From Hirudo medicinalis (Eukaryota; Annelida; Clitellata; Hirudinida; Hirudinidae): a DNA stretch of 64,000 nucleotides. A program made the position numbers and the translations under genes. Location: the NCBI GenBank assembly GCA_011800805.1, contig MPNW01000146.1:46777-110776 (forward strand). Direction: 5' to 3'. Shown here in pieces: positions 25,104 through 38,810 of the stretch (position 1 is the first letter of the stretch; the number at the start of each line of letters is the position of its first letter). The notes under the pieces were generated by a model. It was not told the DNA's origin. It ran no database searches and saw only the letters and a list, made by a program, of their open reading frames with translations.

Positions 25104-25109
25104 AATAAA
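25104..25109 (+). promoter_or_regulatory. candidate polyadenylation signal of the REEP-like gene
   Basis: An AATAAA lies 231 nt past the stop codon; another is at about 25365. Confidence 0.45.
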
Positions 25110-26777
25110 TTTTTAATATGGGTGTCTGCTTCTTCCCATTGGTTAGGCTCAAGTTTTTATTTTAATTTTATTTTGGTTGATTGAATTGCATCTCATTGCC
25201 TGTGGGACTCAAATGCTTCCACTTGGAATTAATTCATTGTGCTTATATTAATACTAAAAAAAAATCAGGCTAAGGAAGTTGTATGATATATTTATTTTGT
25301 GGAAGAATTGTTTGAATTACTTAGGAAAGTTGATTGTGAGATGTTTCTATTCATTTGTGAGACAATAAATGCTTTATGAAGCAAGCAAAGGAAGTTGAAG
25401 TTTTTGAAAAAAGCAGCCTTTAAAGGATTTTAATTTCTTATGTAGACGATGTAACAGTTGCTTTAACTGTAACATTAGCCCTTGCTAGTATCTTTGGTTT
25501 ATGCCTGCATGTTGGGGTTTGACAAGAGCTTTTTGGTGTTTAATACATTTAAACATTCTCTATAAATGCTGGAATAGGGTTCCATGTCGTCATTATGATT
25601 ATCGCAATCACAATTTCTTAAAATGACGTCAAGGTTGGGTTGTGTTCCTGATTTTGGGCCCCAGGCATAGCGGTCATGGACGATAACAATACGGAGCTTG
25701 ATTAGAGTGGCGTACGTTCTGATCCGAGCCCGCAATGGAAAAAAGGTCACGATTGTAAAATTCGAATATTTTAAAACTCGGGCGGTCCCCAAAAAATTAC
25801 CGGGCAATACCCCCCATTATCGAACCAGCCCATTGGCAACATTTTATTCCAATTTGGAGTGAAAAGGCAATAAAGATTTTTGTTTTGTGAATCACTTGAT
25901 ACGAATTGGTGTCTTATTACAGATGGTTATGCTCATCTTGCAAACGAGGAACTCTTCAGCACATAACAAACCTTTGGTTTATTAAAAGGTTTTGACTCAA
26001 ACAATTCAAGTCAATCAGAGTTTTCACAAGAGACAAGAGAACCCATTCCAATTACAAACCCAACTGCAGTGTAATGTGGAGACTACAAGCAACTGTCGTT
26101 ACCACCACCATTAGCACAATAGCAATTACTATTGTTATGTCTGTTGACATAATCTGCAGAAATTAAAAAGAAAAACTCTATAAAATATATTTATTCTTCT
26201 ATTTACATCTTCCAAAGAAATGGGTTGCACAGGCAGGGTTGCAAAATGAACTGAAATGGGGTTTGATTATCAAAAGTATACATAATATACTTTACTTCAT
26301 TTGGAAACATTAAAAGCATAAACTTGGTGAATAAATGGATGTATTTACATGCATGATAATTTCTGGGTAATAATAATAATAAAATAATAAATCACAAAAG
26401 GAAAAATGCAGAAAGTTTTACATTTAAGTTCCAAAATAAAGCCATCTTTGGCAGATATTTACAAATCTAATGAGCACTTGAAATGGATAAGAAACGCTCG
26501 ACTTAAGGGCACAAACCATCAAGGACAAACTTGAACTTGGCTCCAAAATGAAATGAAATCTCCTTACATGTCGGAAGGGCTGATTTCAATAAGTTGAACG
26601 TGCGCAGTTCAGAAAACGATGAACGCATTGACGACCGACTCTTGGTGCATAGGCTCAACAGGAATACAACTCAAAACTCGATAGAACTACTCCAACGACC
26701 CAGAAAGATAAGGAACAGGTAATCATAATTAAACATATAATATAGCACTTGATAGTCACATTGAAATGTGTGATAAC

Positions 26778-27543
26778 CTCAAAATACAGGAAATATTTGG
26801 AAGGGAAAAGATCAGGTAATCGTGGACGTGCAACCAAATCTTTCTAGGAGGTCAGAAAAGAAATTGAATTAGTTCTTCACTGTGGCATGGAAGGAACAAC
26901 AAATCCAGAATAATCAATAATCACGAGATTTAATAAATAATTCGTAATAAATAATAACTTGGTTTGCGAGAACTCAATGTCGCCGAAACAAAGTGTGGTG
27001 ATGAGTGGAATAGTTTGGGGACTGGCAGGTTACTTTAGCAAAGGAATGTAGGCTCGAGTGTGAATGCAGATCGACATTTCTGTGGAGTCTTGCAAAAGAT
27101 ATTGTGTCACGACATTGCATTCGGTCAGGAAACTATTACTTAATATCAATAACTGAATAATAATATTTGACACTGATGAAAATTAAACAAAAAGTGGATT
27201 ATTATCATTTTAGCCATTACATCTGAAAAATATATCCAGAAATGAGAAACACCAGTATCAACCAGATACTGAAAGTATAGAGAAAAGTACAAGTTTACAT
27301 TCCAGTTTAAAAAAAAACAATTTGGTCATGATCTCAAAAGTTGAAAATGTCAAGTTTGATAACTTGGTGAATTAATGCATCGTAGGAGTGCATGCAATTA
27401 TTACCTACTTTTGTGAATTTTTGAGGATGCCTGATGAGATGGTTAATATCAAGAGAGGTAATGCAATTCAGCAGGTTTGTTGTGCTGTCAAGGAGATGTT
27501 TTGAGTCGCCTTTGACTTGAAAATCGGTGGAAGGAAAATGGAA
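26778..27543 (-). CDS. candidate exons of an unrecognised minus-strand gene
   Basis: Three segments fit together in order: 27409-27543 (45 codons, preceded by CTCCTAG, followed by GTAGGT), 27034-27132 (33 codons, preceded by TAATAG, followed by GTAACC) and 26778-26843 (22 codons, preceded by CTCCTAG, followed by GTTATC). All are phase 0, so they splice without a frame change. The last encodes RPRLPDLFPSKYFLYFE. No start, stop or domain could be found, and the splice sites are only moderate. This may be chance. Confidence 0.2.
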
Positions 27544-28351
27544 CTAGGAGTGTGCGATAAACTTGAGTCATCAACAGCTGCAGAATTCCTGCAAGTTTCT
27601 TAATTGCACATTACTTATTGTGAAAGACACTACAAACACCAAAACAAGACGCAGCCATCTAGGACCCAAGTCCGAGAGGAAATGAATGTAGAGAAGAATT
27701 GAAAACTTTTGAATTGTTCGGAATACTGCAACAGAGGGGAAACACGAAAGGGAAGATGTTCGGGAGGAAGCGGCACGTGGACACCAGGGGACGAGAAGCA
27801 CTCTCATAAAATCACGGCTCCACGGAGTTAAAGATCTTCGGAGGGGAGATCACCTTCATCCAGACAAAAACCACACATTCAAGTTGTTCAACAATAAAAC
27901 AACATTATCAGCCTTAAATAAACGTACCAAAAACAACAACAACCATAATAATAATCGTTATAATAATAAAATGTAATGCAATAGCTTTCAAAGTTCCATT
28001 GCATCATTTGCAAGATCAGAGCATGATGGTGTGGATGCTACAGACTAGGTTCCTGCACAAAATATGAAATCTCACATTTCAAAATTTCAAGCAGAGAAAA
28101 AGTAAGCAAATCAAATAAGCATCTAGCGAATCTTTTGTTGAACATGATTCTGAGATCCAATAGGAACACTCTCGATGATAGGCATGCATTCAGCAAGTGG
28201 CTTCACTAACTCAAGCACTCATACAACCACCTCGGTGATGTTCTCTTGCATCAACTCAAAGGCAGACCAGTCAGTTTTTGGGTGAATTTCAATAATGCAC
28301 AATGAAATGGAAAAAAAGGAATACATCTGCAAGCTTTAAGATTCACAAACC

Positions 28352-28714
28352 TTGATGGTGCAGCAAAAAATCTCAGAAAAACTTAAGATTTGTTGCCTGG
28401 CGATGAACCGAGGCAGTCGAGAGGCAAGACGATTTGTGCACGGCAAAATAACCATGCCTGAGGGTGGATATGTTTTGTGCAATTTCTGCAGATGGCGTTG
28501 CAAACTTTTAAGCCAGTTTGAAAACATAGTAATAAGAACGTCAACTGGGAATGTTGGCAGAGAGGTCGGTTTTAGAATTCTTCGATATAAATACCTTCGT
28601 GCTGCTATGAATTTATCATTTAAGTGGCAAAAGAGAAAGTTTGATAAACCTCAGAAATCATTAGCATGTTGCTTATCAAAGTTTCACTTGGATTACAAAA
28701 ATACAATCTTGTGA
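28352..28714 (+). CDS. unexplained 120-codon open reading frame
   Basis: An uninterrupted ATG-to-stop frame of this length is uncommon in such AT-rich DNA. The product is basic and Cys-containing (CNFCRWRCK near residue 43), with no signal peptide, membrane segment or recognised domain. There is no splice or codon evidence to support it, so it may be random. Confidence 0.12.
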   Translation: MMVQQKISEKLKICCLAMNRGSREARRFVHGKITMPEGGYVLCNFCRWRCKLLSQFENIVIRTSTGNVGREVGFRILRYKYLRAAMNLSFKWQKRKFDKPQKSLACCLSKFHLDYKNTIL

Positions 28715-29415
28715 AAGAGAGGCTTGTTGCTAGAAACAGTACACACATCGAACCAAAAGAGACCAATGCATTGTTTGAAAATTATTAGAAAAGTTATTGC
28801 ATATGAAAAGTTGATGTTCATTTTAAATTCCTCATACATGACAAGCAAGAAAACAAAAAATGTGCCAATCGAAGCCATTCAAAGCAATGAATGAATGCAC
28901 TCTCCTGCTGACTGGCACTTCAAAAAGCAACACAAGATAAAGACTGGAATCCCAAAACCAAATAACTAAGCAATCGTATTGGCAGGTTGCGATCGATGAA
29001 TGCGAGGGCAAAAGTTTCGTCAAAGTTCAATGTATATATACAAACAACTCACCTCAGGAGAGCACGAGATAACCAGCAGTTTACGAAGTTTTGCAGTTCC
29101 TCGGAACTTGGGTAAAGTTCGTCAAACAAATGAGTAGCAAGGTTACATAACAAAGTACGCCACCAGACATCAACAAAGCATACGGGCGAGTTTAATGCGA
29201 GCCTCCCAACAAATCAAAAGCAAAGAACACTCTCGAACGTGCCACGACAATTAATGCATTGATGGTCAGGATGTAAGCCTTTGAGCACAAAGAACAATGT
29301 CATGCAGTTATACCCTGGAATATTTTATATTTGCAGGCTCAATTATTCATCGTGCCTTCAAGTGCTGATACGAACATCGTGAAGCATTTTGCAAACTTTG
29401 TCTAATTGCTGAATT

Positions 29416-29421
29416 TTTATT
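29416..29421 (-). promoter_or_regulatory. candidate polyadenylation signal of the AFF-like gene
   Basis: On the minus strand an AATAAA lies 268 nt after the stop codon at 29689-29691. Confidence 0.4.
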
Positions 29422-29688
29422 TAAGACAATTTGTAATAATTCATGGTGATGGTGACAATAAAAACAAAAATGGCTTTGTGGACCTCTGCAAGTGGTTTTC
29501 ATTCCTCCCGACTGACTAGTTGCAAAGTTGGCAGGATGTTGCTAGTAATTTCTTGGACACGATCGGTTGAAATCGGAAACAATCAATGAGGTGGACTGGT
29601 TGAAATTTGCAGGCATAACCGACCTAGATGTTGTGCTGGTGTTGAATTAAAAGCTGTAAATAGAAAGGTGAAGAATGGAGGGAAGCAT

Positions 29689-32600
29689 CTAGCATATTTG
29701 GTACATGGACTTTATCCGGGCCACGGCATCCTCGAACCACTTCGTCCAGGTCTGCAGGTCGGCATGTATCATGTCCATGGGTAAATATTGTCGATCGCAC
29801 AAGTCCTGACAAGCTGTGGAATTAATAAATGTTTAATCACCAAATACATAAAATAACAAAAACTTATTATTTAAGCCAATAGAGCTTACAAAAGAAGTTC
29901 TTAATGCTGTGAATTAAGTTCTTATTCTGAGGCCAATTGACCACCATTACCATCCTAATTGCATCAAATCATCATAAATTGGTGGTTACAGTTTTAATTA
30001 ATAGAACTTATTTAAATTATAAATTTGTAACCGTAATCTAAAAAAAACTCACAAGGATCAGATGCAAGCTTGAAGAGAACCTTAAGGTATGAATTGCATG
30101 TGTACAAATATGGAAAGAGAAACGACAAGTTGATTTTGGCCTGGTTGAGGGTTTTAATGGAAGAAGCATCAACATTTCCAACCGACTGTTGATTTGCATT
30201 TGCAACCTGAGCACTATTAGCCTGGAACAAGCAACAACGAACAATTTCAATGTAAGCTTAAATCTCCATATTTAGCAGTTATTCTTTCAAAAACCAGTTC
30301 ATATCTTCAGTGATAATAAGTACTTTAAAGAAGACATCATCGACTGGATTATGTCATTCGAATATAGAACTCACTGTGCTGGAGTTGGCACAAGTTGAAT
30401 CGGGCGAAGATCGAGGCGAGTTCTTGTGATCGGTCATCTGGATCTCTTTGATGGCCGTTTCATTGAGATCCTTGTCCTTGTTGAATGTCTGAGTGAAGTA
30501 ATAATCGTTGACCACGACCCTGAACGAGTTCAGCAAGAAGTTCAGTCTCGTCCTGTCTGCATTACCTTCCACCTCTTTTATGGAAGTCTCCATATTGCTG
30601 GAAACATTTACAAGTAAGTGATGCATCAATGTTGGCACTTCATTAATAAATGAGTAATAAAGAAATTAATGTATAACAACTAATTGCATCGATATGCTTT
30701 CATACCCGATCAACTGGTCGTAATGACGAATGTTGAAGCCGTCCTCGTTGAACTTGGACAGCTCCACAGCTCCCAGGAAGCTGTAAACATGGGACTCAAT
30801 GGAACTCAACAGAGACCCAAAGTTGGCCCTTCCGCCATTTTCGCCCTGGATCATTTTGGCCATCGTGTGCAGCAGCTGAGATTTGTTAAGGTGTGCTTCG
30901 GCTTTTCTGCGGCTGTCGAAGAAATTTTAAGGAAATTAACCATTTTAACAATTTTTGAGCTCTTGTGTGCATGACATGCATGAAAATTTCATGGTGAAAG
31001 TCCATTAGGTGATACCAGCCTATTACAGAGCATGCTCATATTTGATAAAAAGAGGTGGCAATAAGAGAACATATTTACATTGATTCCACTTGGCTTTGAT
31101 TTTTATTCTGCGTCTCGGAGAGTTTGACTTGTTTTTCTTTCATGTCGTCGGTCAGGCACGACTCGAGCTCCTGTCCCGACGTCACTTTGAAAGTGCCCCT
31201 GAACACTTGCTGCTCGTTCTTGGTAGGAAGCGAGTCATTAACAACTTTTGATGCATTCTTAAGGCTTTCTTTTTTAAGTTTCTCTCTTGGGGAGTTAGAT
31301 TTACTAGATGTTGCAGCATCATTGTTAGGCAGAGACATGAGTTGCTGGTTACTGACATTCTGTACATTTTCACTGGACTTTTTGCCAGTAGATGTGTCCT
31401 TACTCTTGACAACCCCCCTGCTCAGAGCCTCATTTGTCTTCCTCAAAATTTCCTCAATCTTCAATTTATTGTTTGCTTGTTCAGACTTTTCAGTTTTGCT
31501 GCTGGATTTGCTAGATTTCTTTAGAGATTTCTTGGCAGTAAAATCTCCCTGAGTGGCAGGCACATCTGATTCTTTCTTTGGAACGTCTTGAATCTTTTGC
31601 TTCTTGTCGGAATCATCGTTAGCTGCGAGAGGAGTTTCAGCTTCCTCGATGTTGGGTCTTATTGTCTTCTTAGGCTTTTTGTTGGCAATCTGTTCCTGGC
31701 TTGGTTGTTTATCAGGATTTGTTTTCTTAGTGATTCTCTTTTTTTTCAAAGTGTTGTCATTCAGTTTTTCTTTAGAGTTTAAATCTGATTCCAACTTCAA
31801 TCTTTTGGAGGCAACTTGTTGTGCTTCATCTTCATTCTTTCTTTTCTTCTCTGTTTTTTCAATCTTAGCAAACAAAGTGGTGTCGAACCTCAAGACCAGT
31901 GAATCATCAGCACCCTTTGAAGTAAGTTTTGGCATCTTGGTTGTTGCCCCATGCAACTTGTCATTGACATCTTTCTCTGAGTCGTCACTTTTCCTCTTTT
32001 TGCTCTTCACGTCAACTTTTGATTCCTTCTTTTCTCTAATGTTGTTCTCTTTAGTGGCAGCATTCTTCTTCCTGGCAACGTTTGAGGACTGAATGGCAGA
32101 GACAAAGCTAATGCCTTGCTGATTGTTGACAACCTCTGCGAACCTCTGCTCGGGTTGTTTCTTGACAACCTTAGCATCTGATTTCTGATCTTTTTTCTCC
32201 TCCTTCAACTTTTCCAAGGATTTTGATGCAATTTCCACATGTTCTGTTTCACTCTTTGGCTTGACATCCTCATTTGCTTTGAAAGTACCATTAACATTTT
32301 TGAATTTCAACTTTACACTCTTGCTCTCTGTTTTCTGAGATTTTGAAGGCTTATCTTGCTTGGGTTTTTGAACATTGGCACTATGTTCCTTCTTTTCACT
32401 AGCTGCAGGGGTAGCTACTCTAACAGGAGAAACTTGTTGCTGCTCTTCAATCTTAGACTTTATTGCCACATTTGCAGGTTCAACTCTTACTTTCTCCTTT
32501 GAAGATTCAAGGTCAGACTTATGATGTGAGGTTATGGAAGACTTTTTTACAGGAGGTTCAAAAGCTGATGATTTTGAGGCACCCAGAATATTTTGTGAGT

Positions 32601-35600
32601 TATTCTCAGGGAGGTTGGGGCAAAAGCTTTGATCTTGAGTGACTTGGGATTCGAGATCAACAGGAGTGCTTTTGACAGACACAATTTCTTTTTCATCACA
32701 TTGTTTATTAATTCTCTGGTTTTTGTTCTACAAATTTAAAACGTTGTTGAATAACTTACACAGGAATAAAATTGTTTGAGATTTTGAATAAAAATCCATT
32801 TGCAAGTGCTTACACTGGGTTGGAGGAGAGGCTCCATGCTGCTGTTCTCGTGGTCGACAGCATGTTTGGAATGCAGAGGAGAGAATTCAGACATGTAAGA
32901 AGATTCACTTGAAGATGATCTGCTAGAGGACAAACCACTGGAAGAAGGACTGCTTGACACATAAGACTGCTTTCCCTCATCCTCAATCTCACCCTCCTCC
33001 AAGTCATCAATATCACCTTTTGCCTCTTTTTTGTTATTATCACCATCATTGTGGTTATCATAGTCGAGGAAAGCATTTGCTCCACGTGGTCTCGAGGCAT
33101 CATCCAATGACAGAGTCTGAAACTATATGATTTGGATGACTGTCACAATTTATGAGTAAAAGTTCACTTTTGCATTTGTTTCATTATGATAAAAATGCTT
33201 ATATTTAATATATGTAAGCAACATTAACACAAGCATAAAAAAGCCAAATAAACCACAACTACATCCTGCAGTAATTTCAGACTGTTTTCTCATCATAGAA
33301 ATTTTAGGTAACACAATTTGAGAGACATCACAATGACAAGAAATTAAAGAATTGTAAATAAGAGTAACAAACCTGATTTGAGTTGGGAAAAGTAGACTGC
33401 CTAACTTTGCTTGAAGTCCTAGGTTGCCCTTTTCTGAACTCATTCTCATCAATCTCTCCATCCTCCAGAGAAACCTCAAGGGACAGAGTCCTATTGGTCG
33501 GAGAGAGATGAGGAATGGGGTCATTCACCAAAGGACTGAGTTTTGGGAGTTCCTCCTTTTCTTCAGAAGGGCAGTCACTCTCCTTTGCATCGTCCGCAAA
33601 CCCTGCCGACAGAGGAGGATCGGAACTATCAAAGTCGTCCACCTCCGGGTTCAATTCATCCTCCGAGACACTGAAATCCAGTGGATTGTCAGAGAGCTCG
33701 ATCTGTTGGAGTTTTGTCATGATCTTGGCAGGAGGAGGATTGGCTTTATGAGGCAAAGGAGACATCATATTGGGCAGAGATACTTCCTGAATTATTTTCA
33801 ATCAATCAATCAACCACTTGTGGTAGTAATATTTCATAAAATGTTGTTTGTTAACTAAGGATTTGTCCTTACCTCTACAAACTTTGTAACTTTAGAGTAA
33901 ACTTCAGCTTGTGATGAGAAATCAAAAGCATTCTTCCAGGTATTATTTATGGATTCAGAAGGCCTCCTACTTCTATCCTGCTGTCTTCCTTTCTCTTGGA
34001 ACTGAACATCACTCAAGGGAAGGGATGTCCTGTGGTGGTTAGTGATTTGGGGCTTGACATTTACATGCTGGGAGTCACTATTGAGAGATCGCCTGCTTGA
34101 ATATTTTACATCATTTTTGTCAGTAGGCCTGTGTAAGGCATTGTTGTGGGGCAGATGTTGGATGTACTGAGGCAGCAGATGGATGGGAGTGTGCTTGGGC
34201 GTGATGATGGCAAAATAATCGTGGTTGTAATCGTGGATCAGATACTTTGGCTCTACATTCCTCAAAAAGTCCTCGATATTTCCAAATTCCTTTCTGAATT
34301 TTGCTCCTATAGTGTCTTCTGCCTCCGACTTAGTTGAGAATCAATTGAAAAAGGTTTAAAATAATGTTAAGTTAAAAAAAATATTCCTTCAATGTAAACT
34401 TTTACGAATTTGACAACTTAATTAATTGTACAGACTTTTTCAATCCTGTGCACAACCATCCTGAGAGGCTTGAAAATGGCTCGAGGATTTGGAATTTGAC
34501 TCCATCTTTTTCTCGATGCCTCCACCTTACGATCCTCCAAGCTCATCATCGAAGGAATCTTGAATGAATAAATCATTAAAAATCTTATTGTAATCACATT
34601 CTGAGAGCAAAACTGAATACATCAATTGAATCATTATTAACCACTATCCACCCACAGCCGTCCTAAGATTACGCCGAGTTTCTGTTCGCTTATGTTCACC
34701 AATGTATGCAGCACGGCACTACATGGTAAAGCAATGACATGCACCAAAATATTGCAGTTGACCAAATTAATAACATCCAAATATTTTGGTGCTTGATTAA
34801 ACAGAAAATGCCCACACATAAATATAATAAAGCTATTTTGTTGCAGTGAAATGAAAAAGCTGTCTACCCTTAGCCATTGTCAACAATGTGCTAGACCACA
34901 GAGGGCCTGCTATTTCAAAGTCAAAGCCTAATTGAATCACACATACTTTTTACGAAATTCCTTAACTATTTCACAAAGTACGAAAGGAAATAATTGTTCA
35001 GTTCCTAATATTAAATCAACCCGTTACTAAATGCAAGACGGTGGTAAAATATTCAGTGACAGAAAATTGTTCTCATCAAATGCTCGGTGGTCTGCTCTTG
35101 AGCTTAGTTGTGATCAAGTAAAACTTAAACAAATCACAACCATTTTAAGAGTCGGTCATTAAAAGTACTTAAAATCATTAATTCAAGCAGAAGGATTTAA
35201 AATTTATAAAAGGTCACAGTCCACGCCACTTAAGCAATGTGTTCAACATTATACCCATGGTAAAAAAAAATCGCGCCAAGCAAAATTTTAACAAAAAAAC
35301 AAAAAAACCTTAGAGCGGATTGAGATGAAGTATTTCTACGTAAAGTGACAATAAGATCCTGAAAACAGATGTTTCAAACAAATTTTCTAACTGTAACTAA
35401 AGCCAGCTTAAATGTTGCAAAAACTCAGGCAACTATAAAAGTTTATATTTTGACGATTTACTGTTAGACTACATCATAGTTGTCGTTTGAGACTATCACC
35501 ATTGTAAATTAAACCGACCATAGACAGAGGGAACCTCTGCTTGCCTAATAGGGCTATTAAAAACATTACCTAATGCGCAGGCGTACTGCAGATACAAAAG

Positions 35601-36261
35601 AAGCGATGGACTTTTTGCTTTCGAATCACATCCTCAGATGTTGTTAGAAATTATTTCAGGTTTTGTAAATTCTAACCGTGAATATAGAATTTTGTTTGAG
35701 GAGACTGGCCCGAACAAATAAAACTGGCCTAAAATATTCAGCGGGTTTATCCGAATCACGCTTATATCCTAGGAAGTTATTGATTGTTCGCATTCACGTT
35801 TAAAAGCCTAAAAACTAATTTAAGTGACAACATGGAAGTATGCACAATTAATTCTGCGGGCGCTGCAAAAAGTCCTAGCGAGCGCATACTGTAACTACCG
35901 AAGTTGCATGGTTATCAGTCCACGAATACCAAAGGGTTAACCAGTGTTCGTTGCAGCTTTCGCAAGAATCCTTTCAAGATTGATTCGCAATTGAGAATCA
36001 TTTCATGTGTTCTAGATTTGGCATCCTCAGACTATTTTGTCACTATTTTGCACGTTTAAGTGGAGCAGTTCGTCAGTACCAGCAATTTTCGGGGGTGCTG
36101 TTGTCAGCAATTTGTCGTGGTTGTGGCAATAATGATTCAAAAAATATAAATAATATTTGCAATCAGACAGTTGTAACATAATAACAAAATAAGATAATAA
36201 ACATAATAAAAAAGAAAAGGAGGCAAGTTACTTGATACATTGACGGATGCATATCATTCAT
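29689..36261 (-). CDS. AF4/FMR2 (AFF)-like elongation scaffold, spliced
   Basis: Ten exons (36232-36261, 34436-34558, 33873-34328, 33373-33786, 32814-33116, 31079-32727, 30706-30912, 30375-30597, 30053-30221, 29689-29813) give 1232 aa, the size of AFF1-4 and fly Lilliputian. The N-terminus follows the AFF plan: EDRKVEASRKRW, IFKPLRMV, FGNIEDFL and FAIITPKHTP. The middle is disordered. It has acidic SLEDGEIDE and DLEEGEIEDEG motifs, a serine tract at about residues 394-416, and a 549-codon exon rich in Lys/Ser and KKxK clusters. The last four exons are helical and resemble the AFF C-terminal homology domain, including a Ser/Pro linker (NSPRSSPDS). AFF proteins organise the super elongation complex with P-TEFb in the nucleus. 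Sequence divergence is high, so the assignment rests on order, size and weak motifs. Confidence 0.62.
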
Positions 36262-38810
36262 GGCTTACGGCCTTCTCTGAAAAATAAAAATATGAAAACT
36301 GTATGCATCTGCACGAGCGAATACAAACGCTGCTATCAGTGGGCTAGCCCAAGCCCATTTTAATTAGTGACTGCTATCATTACCAGTTATCATTAAGTTA
36401 ATATCGGCATATATATAATAAATATTGTTTTTATGAAAGCCTACCAGATTCAGTTTAAGTAATGATTGACAACCCAAATTTTATTCTTTTCTTTCAAAAT
36501 TCATTTACATTATAAATTTCGACATCAATTGAGTAGCGAGACAAAGACAGTGAATAATGCGAAGCGCTAAAATTTTAAAAACTCATTAAACTATTTAAAT
36601 TTATTGCCAATGAACTTACATATTTTTATAATAAAATGGTTTCATGGGATTGACAAAAAATATTGAAATTCTAGAATAACTGCTAAATTAATTTTACCCA
36701 AGCAGTGGTAGTGATGTTGACTGTTTTTAATTACTCTTGCACATGTCATATCACCGCTGATAGGTTCGCTATCTATAAATCGATCAACGCTGCAAATCAC
36801 ATCAAAGCGAGTTGAACAAACACAACACAGTCAATGAGATTTGCATAAAGTCGCAGTGTACATTGAATTCATATTAAACATTTTGTTGCGTTGTTCCAGA
36901 GATCGAGCAGCCAACATTTCAAATGGTGAGACGAAATCAATATATTTGTAAGCGGTGAGTAATTCATGTGTAACAGTTAATATTCATAACAGGAGGGTTT
37001 AACAGTTTAGTTTAGTTAGATAACCATCCTGTTATTGCTGTGGCCATTTCTCAACAATGAGGCAGCAGAGTGACAGCTGATGTCTTTCAACTTAGATAAT
37101 AAGGGTCTCATTTGCATTATTAACTCGCACCAAATCCTACCCAAATATTAATGAACCTGGCTGGCTCACCCGCCGACTCCGAAACAAATGCCTACCTGAA
37201 AACGTTCCTTGATTAAACATTTTCAGAGTTCCTTCTGAACGCAATCATTATATTTCGCATCGGAATGCTTTCAAAAACTTGTTCATTTCAAGTAATTGGT
37301 AGTTAGCGACTGGATTTTCATTAAAAATAGCAATGATAGCAACGCGTAATTATTACATTACGTGGACTGTTTGTACACTTGGTGTTTTTAGTGGAAAGAG
37401 ACCAGGAAACGGGTGTTTTTATAGCGATGTTGTTGTTGATTCTGATTCGTCTTTTTTTTAAACAACAATTCTTTCCCATTTAGATCGTCGGAAGAATTAA
37501 CTCGTTATGATCAGAATTAAATAAAAAGAAATCTTAGAAAACTGGCACTAAATTAAAAAAAACTTGGAAATTAAATAATTGGCCAAGTTATGACTATCTT
37601 GACTGAAAATTGTGCAAACTTCATCACATCGAGGCCTTAGCAGGACTAAAGTCCGTTATCACAGTTTTTAACGAAGAGCCGGCGAAGCTAAAATTTGCTT
37701 CAGAATTTCGGGATTAAAGCGACATAAATCCGGTCGTTTCTTCAAGCTTTTTTTTTGAATTTGTGCTCAAAGTTCAAACCCACTAAATTCACGTTCTAAG
37801 TTAATTTTCGTTGAAATTCTGGGTTCGGGCTGTGGTATCCGATTGGAAAATCAATCGGGCTTCGTCCCACTATTGATTCCGATTACTACATTTAAAGATC
37901 TTCAAATCAAGTAACTTATTATTCAAATATTCACCGAATGGCTCACCGAGAAAAACTTGATTAGAAAGAAATCCACAATCACTATTTGCGAGTGCTGGTA
38001 TCTCTTAACGAACTACAGACTCATGGTATCAAAGCTATCCCAGGCAACTGAGAAATGAATAAACCTGAGATCTAATATCGGCCAGCACGGATGGCATAAC
38101 AACATTTTAATTGATTACATTTTGAATAACCATTTTAAACATCATAAAACAGCTTATAACTCATTACAAGGTGCATAAGGAAATATTTTAAATTTATGGA
38201 AAGGGGAACGATCCGTGCAATTGTTTGACATTTGTATCATTTTTAATAGTTAATCTAGACAGCCTGGAGTATTAGAACAATATTTTTATTTTAAAATGTG
38301 ATAATACATATTAACCGTTTGTACTAGGCTTAATAAATAATGACATAATAGATAAGGCATAGAATATAATGATATCAGCTGGACCAAGACACGACTGCTC
38401 TTCCAATATCTACGCGAAAAGCTTTAGAAGTTCTAATAATTGCCATTTTTTGCAATTTTTATAGTTTGGGACAAAATAGCATTCGTGTAATCACTTTTTA
38501 AGCTTAATTACATTAAGAAAATGCCCTCTCAATTACGTTGCACAAACATTGCATACGTATCCAGTTTTAGGCAAAAACCACTAATAGAAGGATAACATAG
38601 TTAAATGAGGTTTTTCTCTAAGGAAATCCGTTAAGAATTTAAAATTAACCATACGTAAAATGACAACTCCGTCCTTGAACTTAACGAGTGCTATAATGTA
38701 AATAACTGACGGACAACTTTCGGCTTGGTTTTGCTAGTGCTGTCAGGAGAAGTGAATTATCACGAAGTCGGCGTTGACTAGTTTTCCGAATGCTGAGATA
38801 TTTGAGATCA
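36262..38810. other. region between the AFF-like and UBTD-like genes
   Basis: The two genes point away from each other, so this 2.5-kb stretch probably contains both promoters. A short plus-strand frame starting at 36923 runs 11 codons into a consensus donor (GTGAGT at 36955). It may be a 5' exon of the downstream gene. Otherwise nothing is recognised. Confidence 0.4.

Larger units (their letters stand above)
25110..29415. other. long region without an established gene
   Basis: The region has patches of mixed composition. Three short stretches on the minus strand (27409-27543, 27034-27132, 26778-26843) are each open, flanked by AG and GT dinucleotides, and in phase 0-0. Together they could be exons of an unrecognised gene. 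A 120-codon plus-strand frame is described separately. Nothing here matches a family I know. Confidence 0.35.

Noticed and set aside
31124..32092. Long plus-strand open frames (142 and 162 codons) rich in Phe, Leu and Ser
   Set aside because: They are antisense to the Lys/Ser-rich giant exon of the AFF-like gene; the composition is simply the reverse complement of Lys/Glu/Ser codons.
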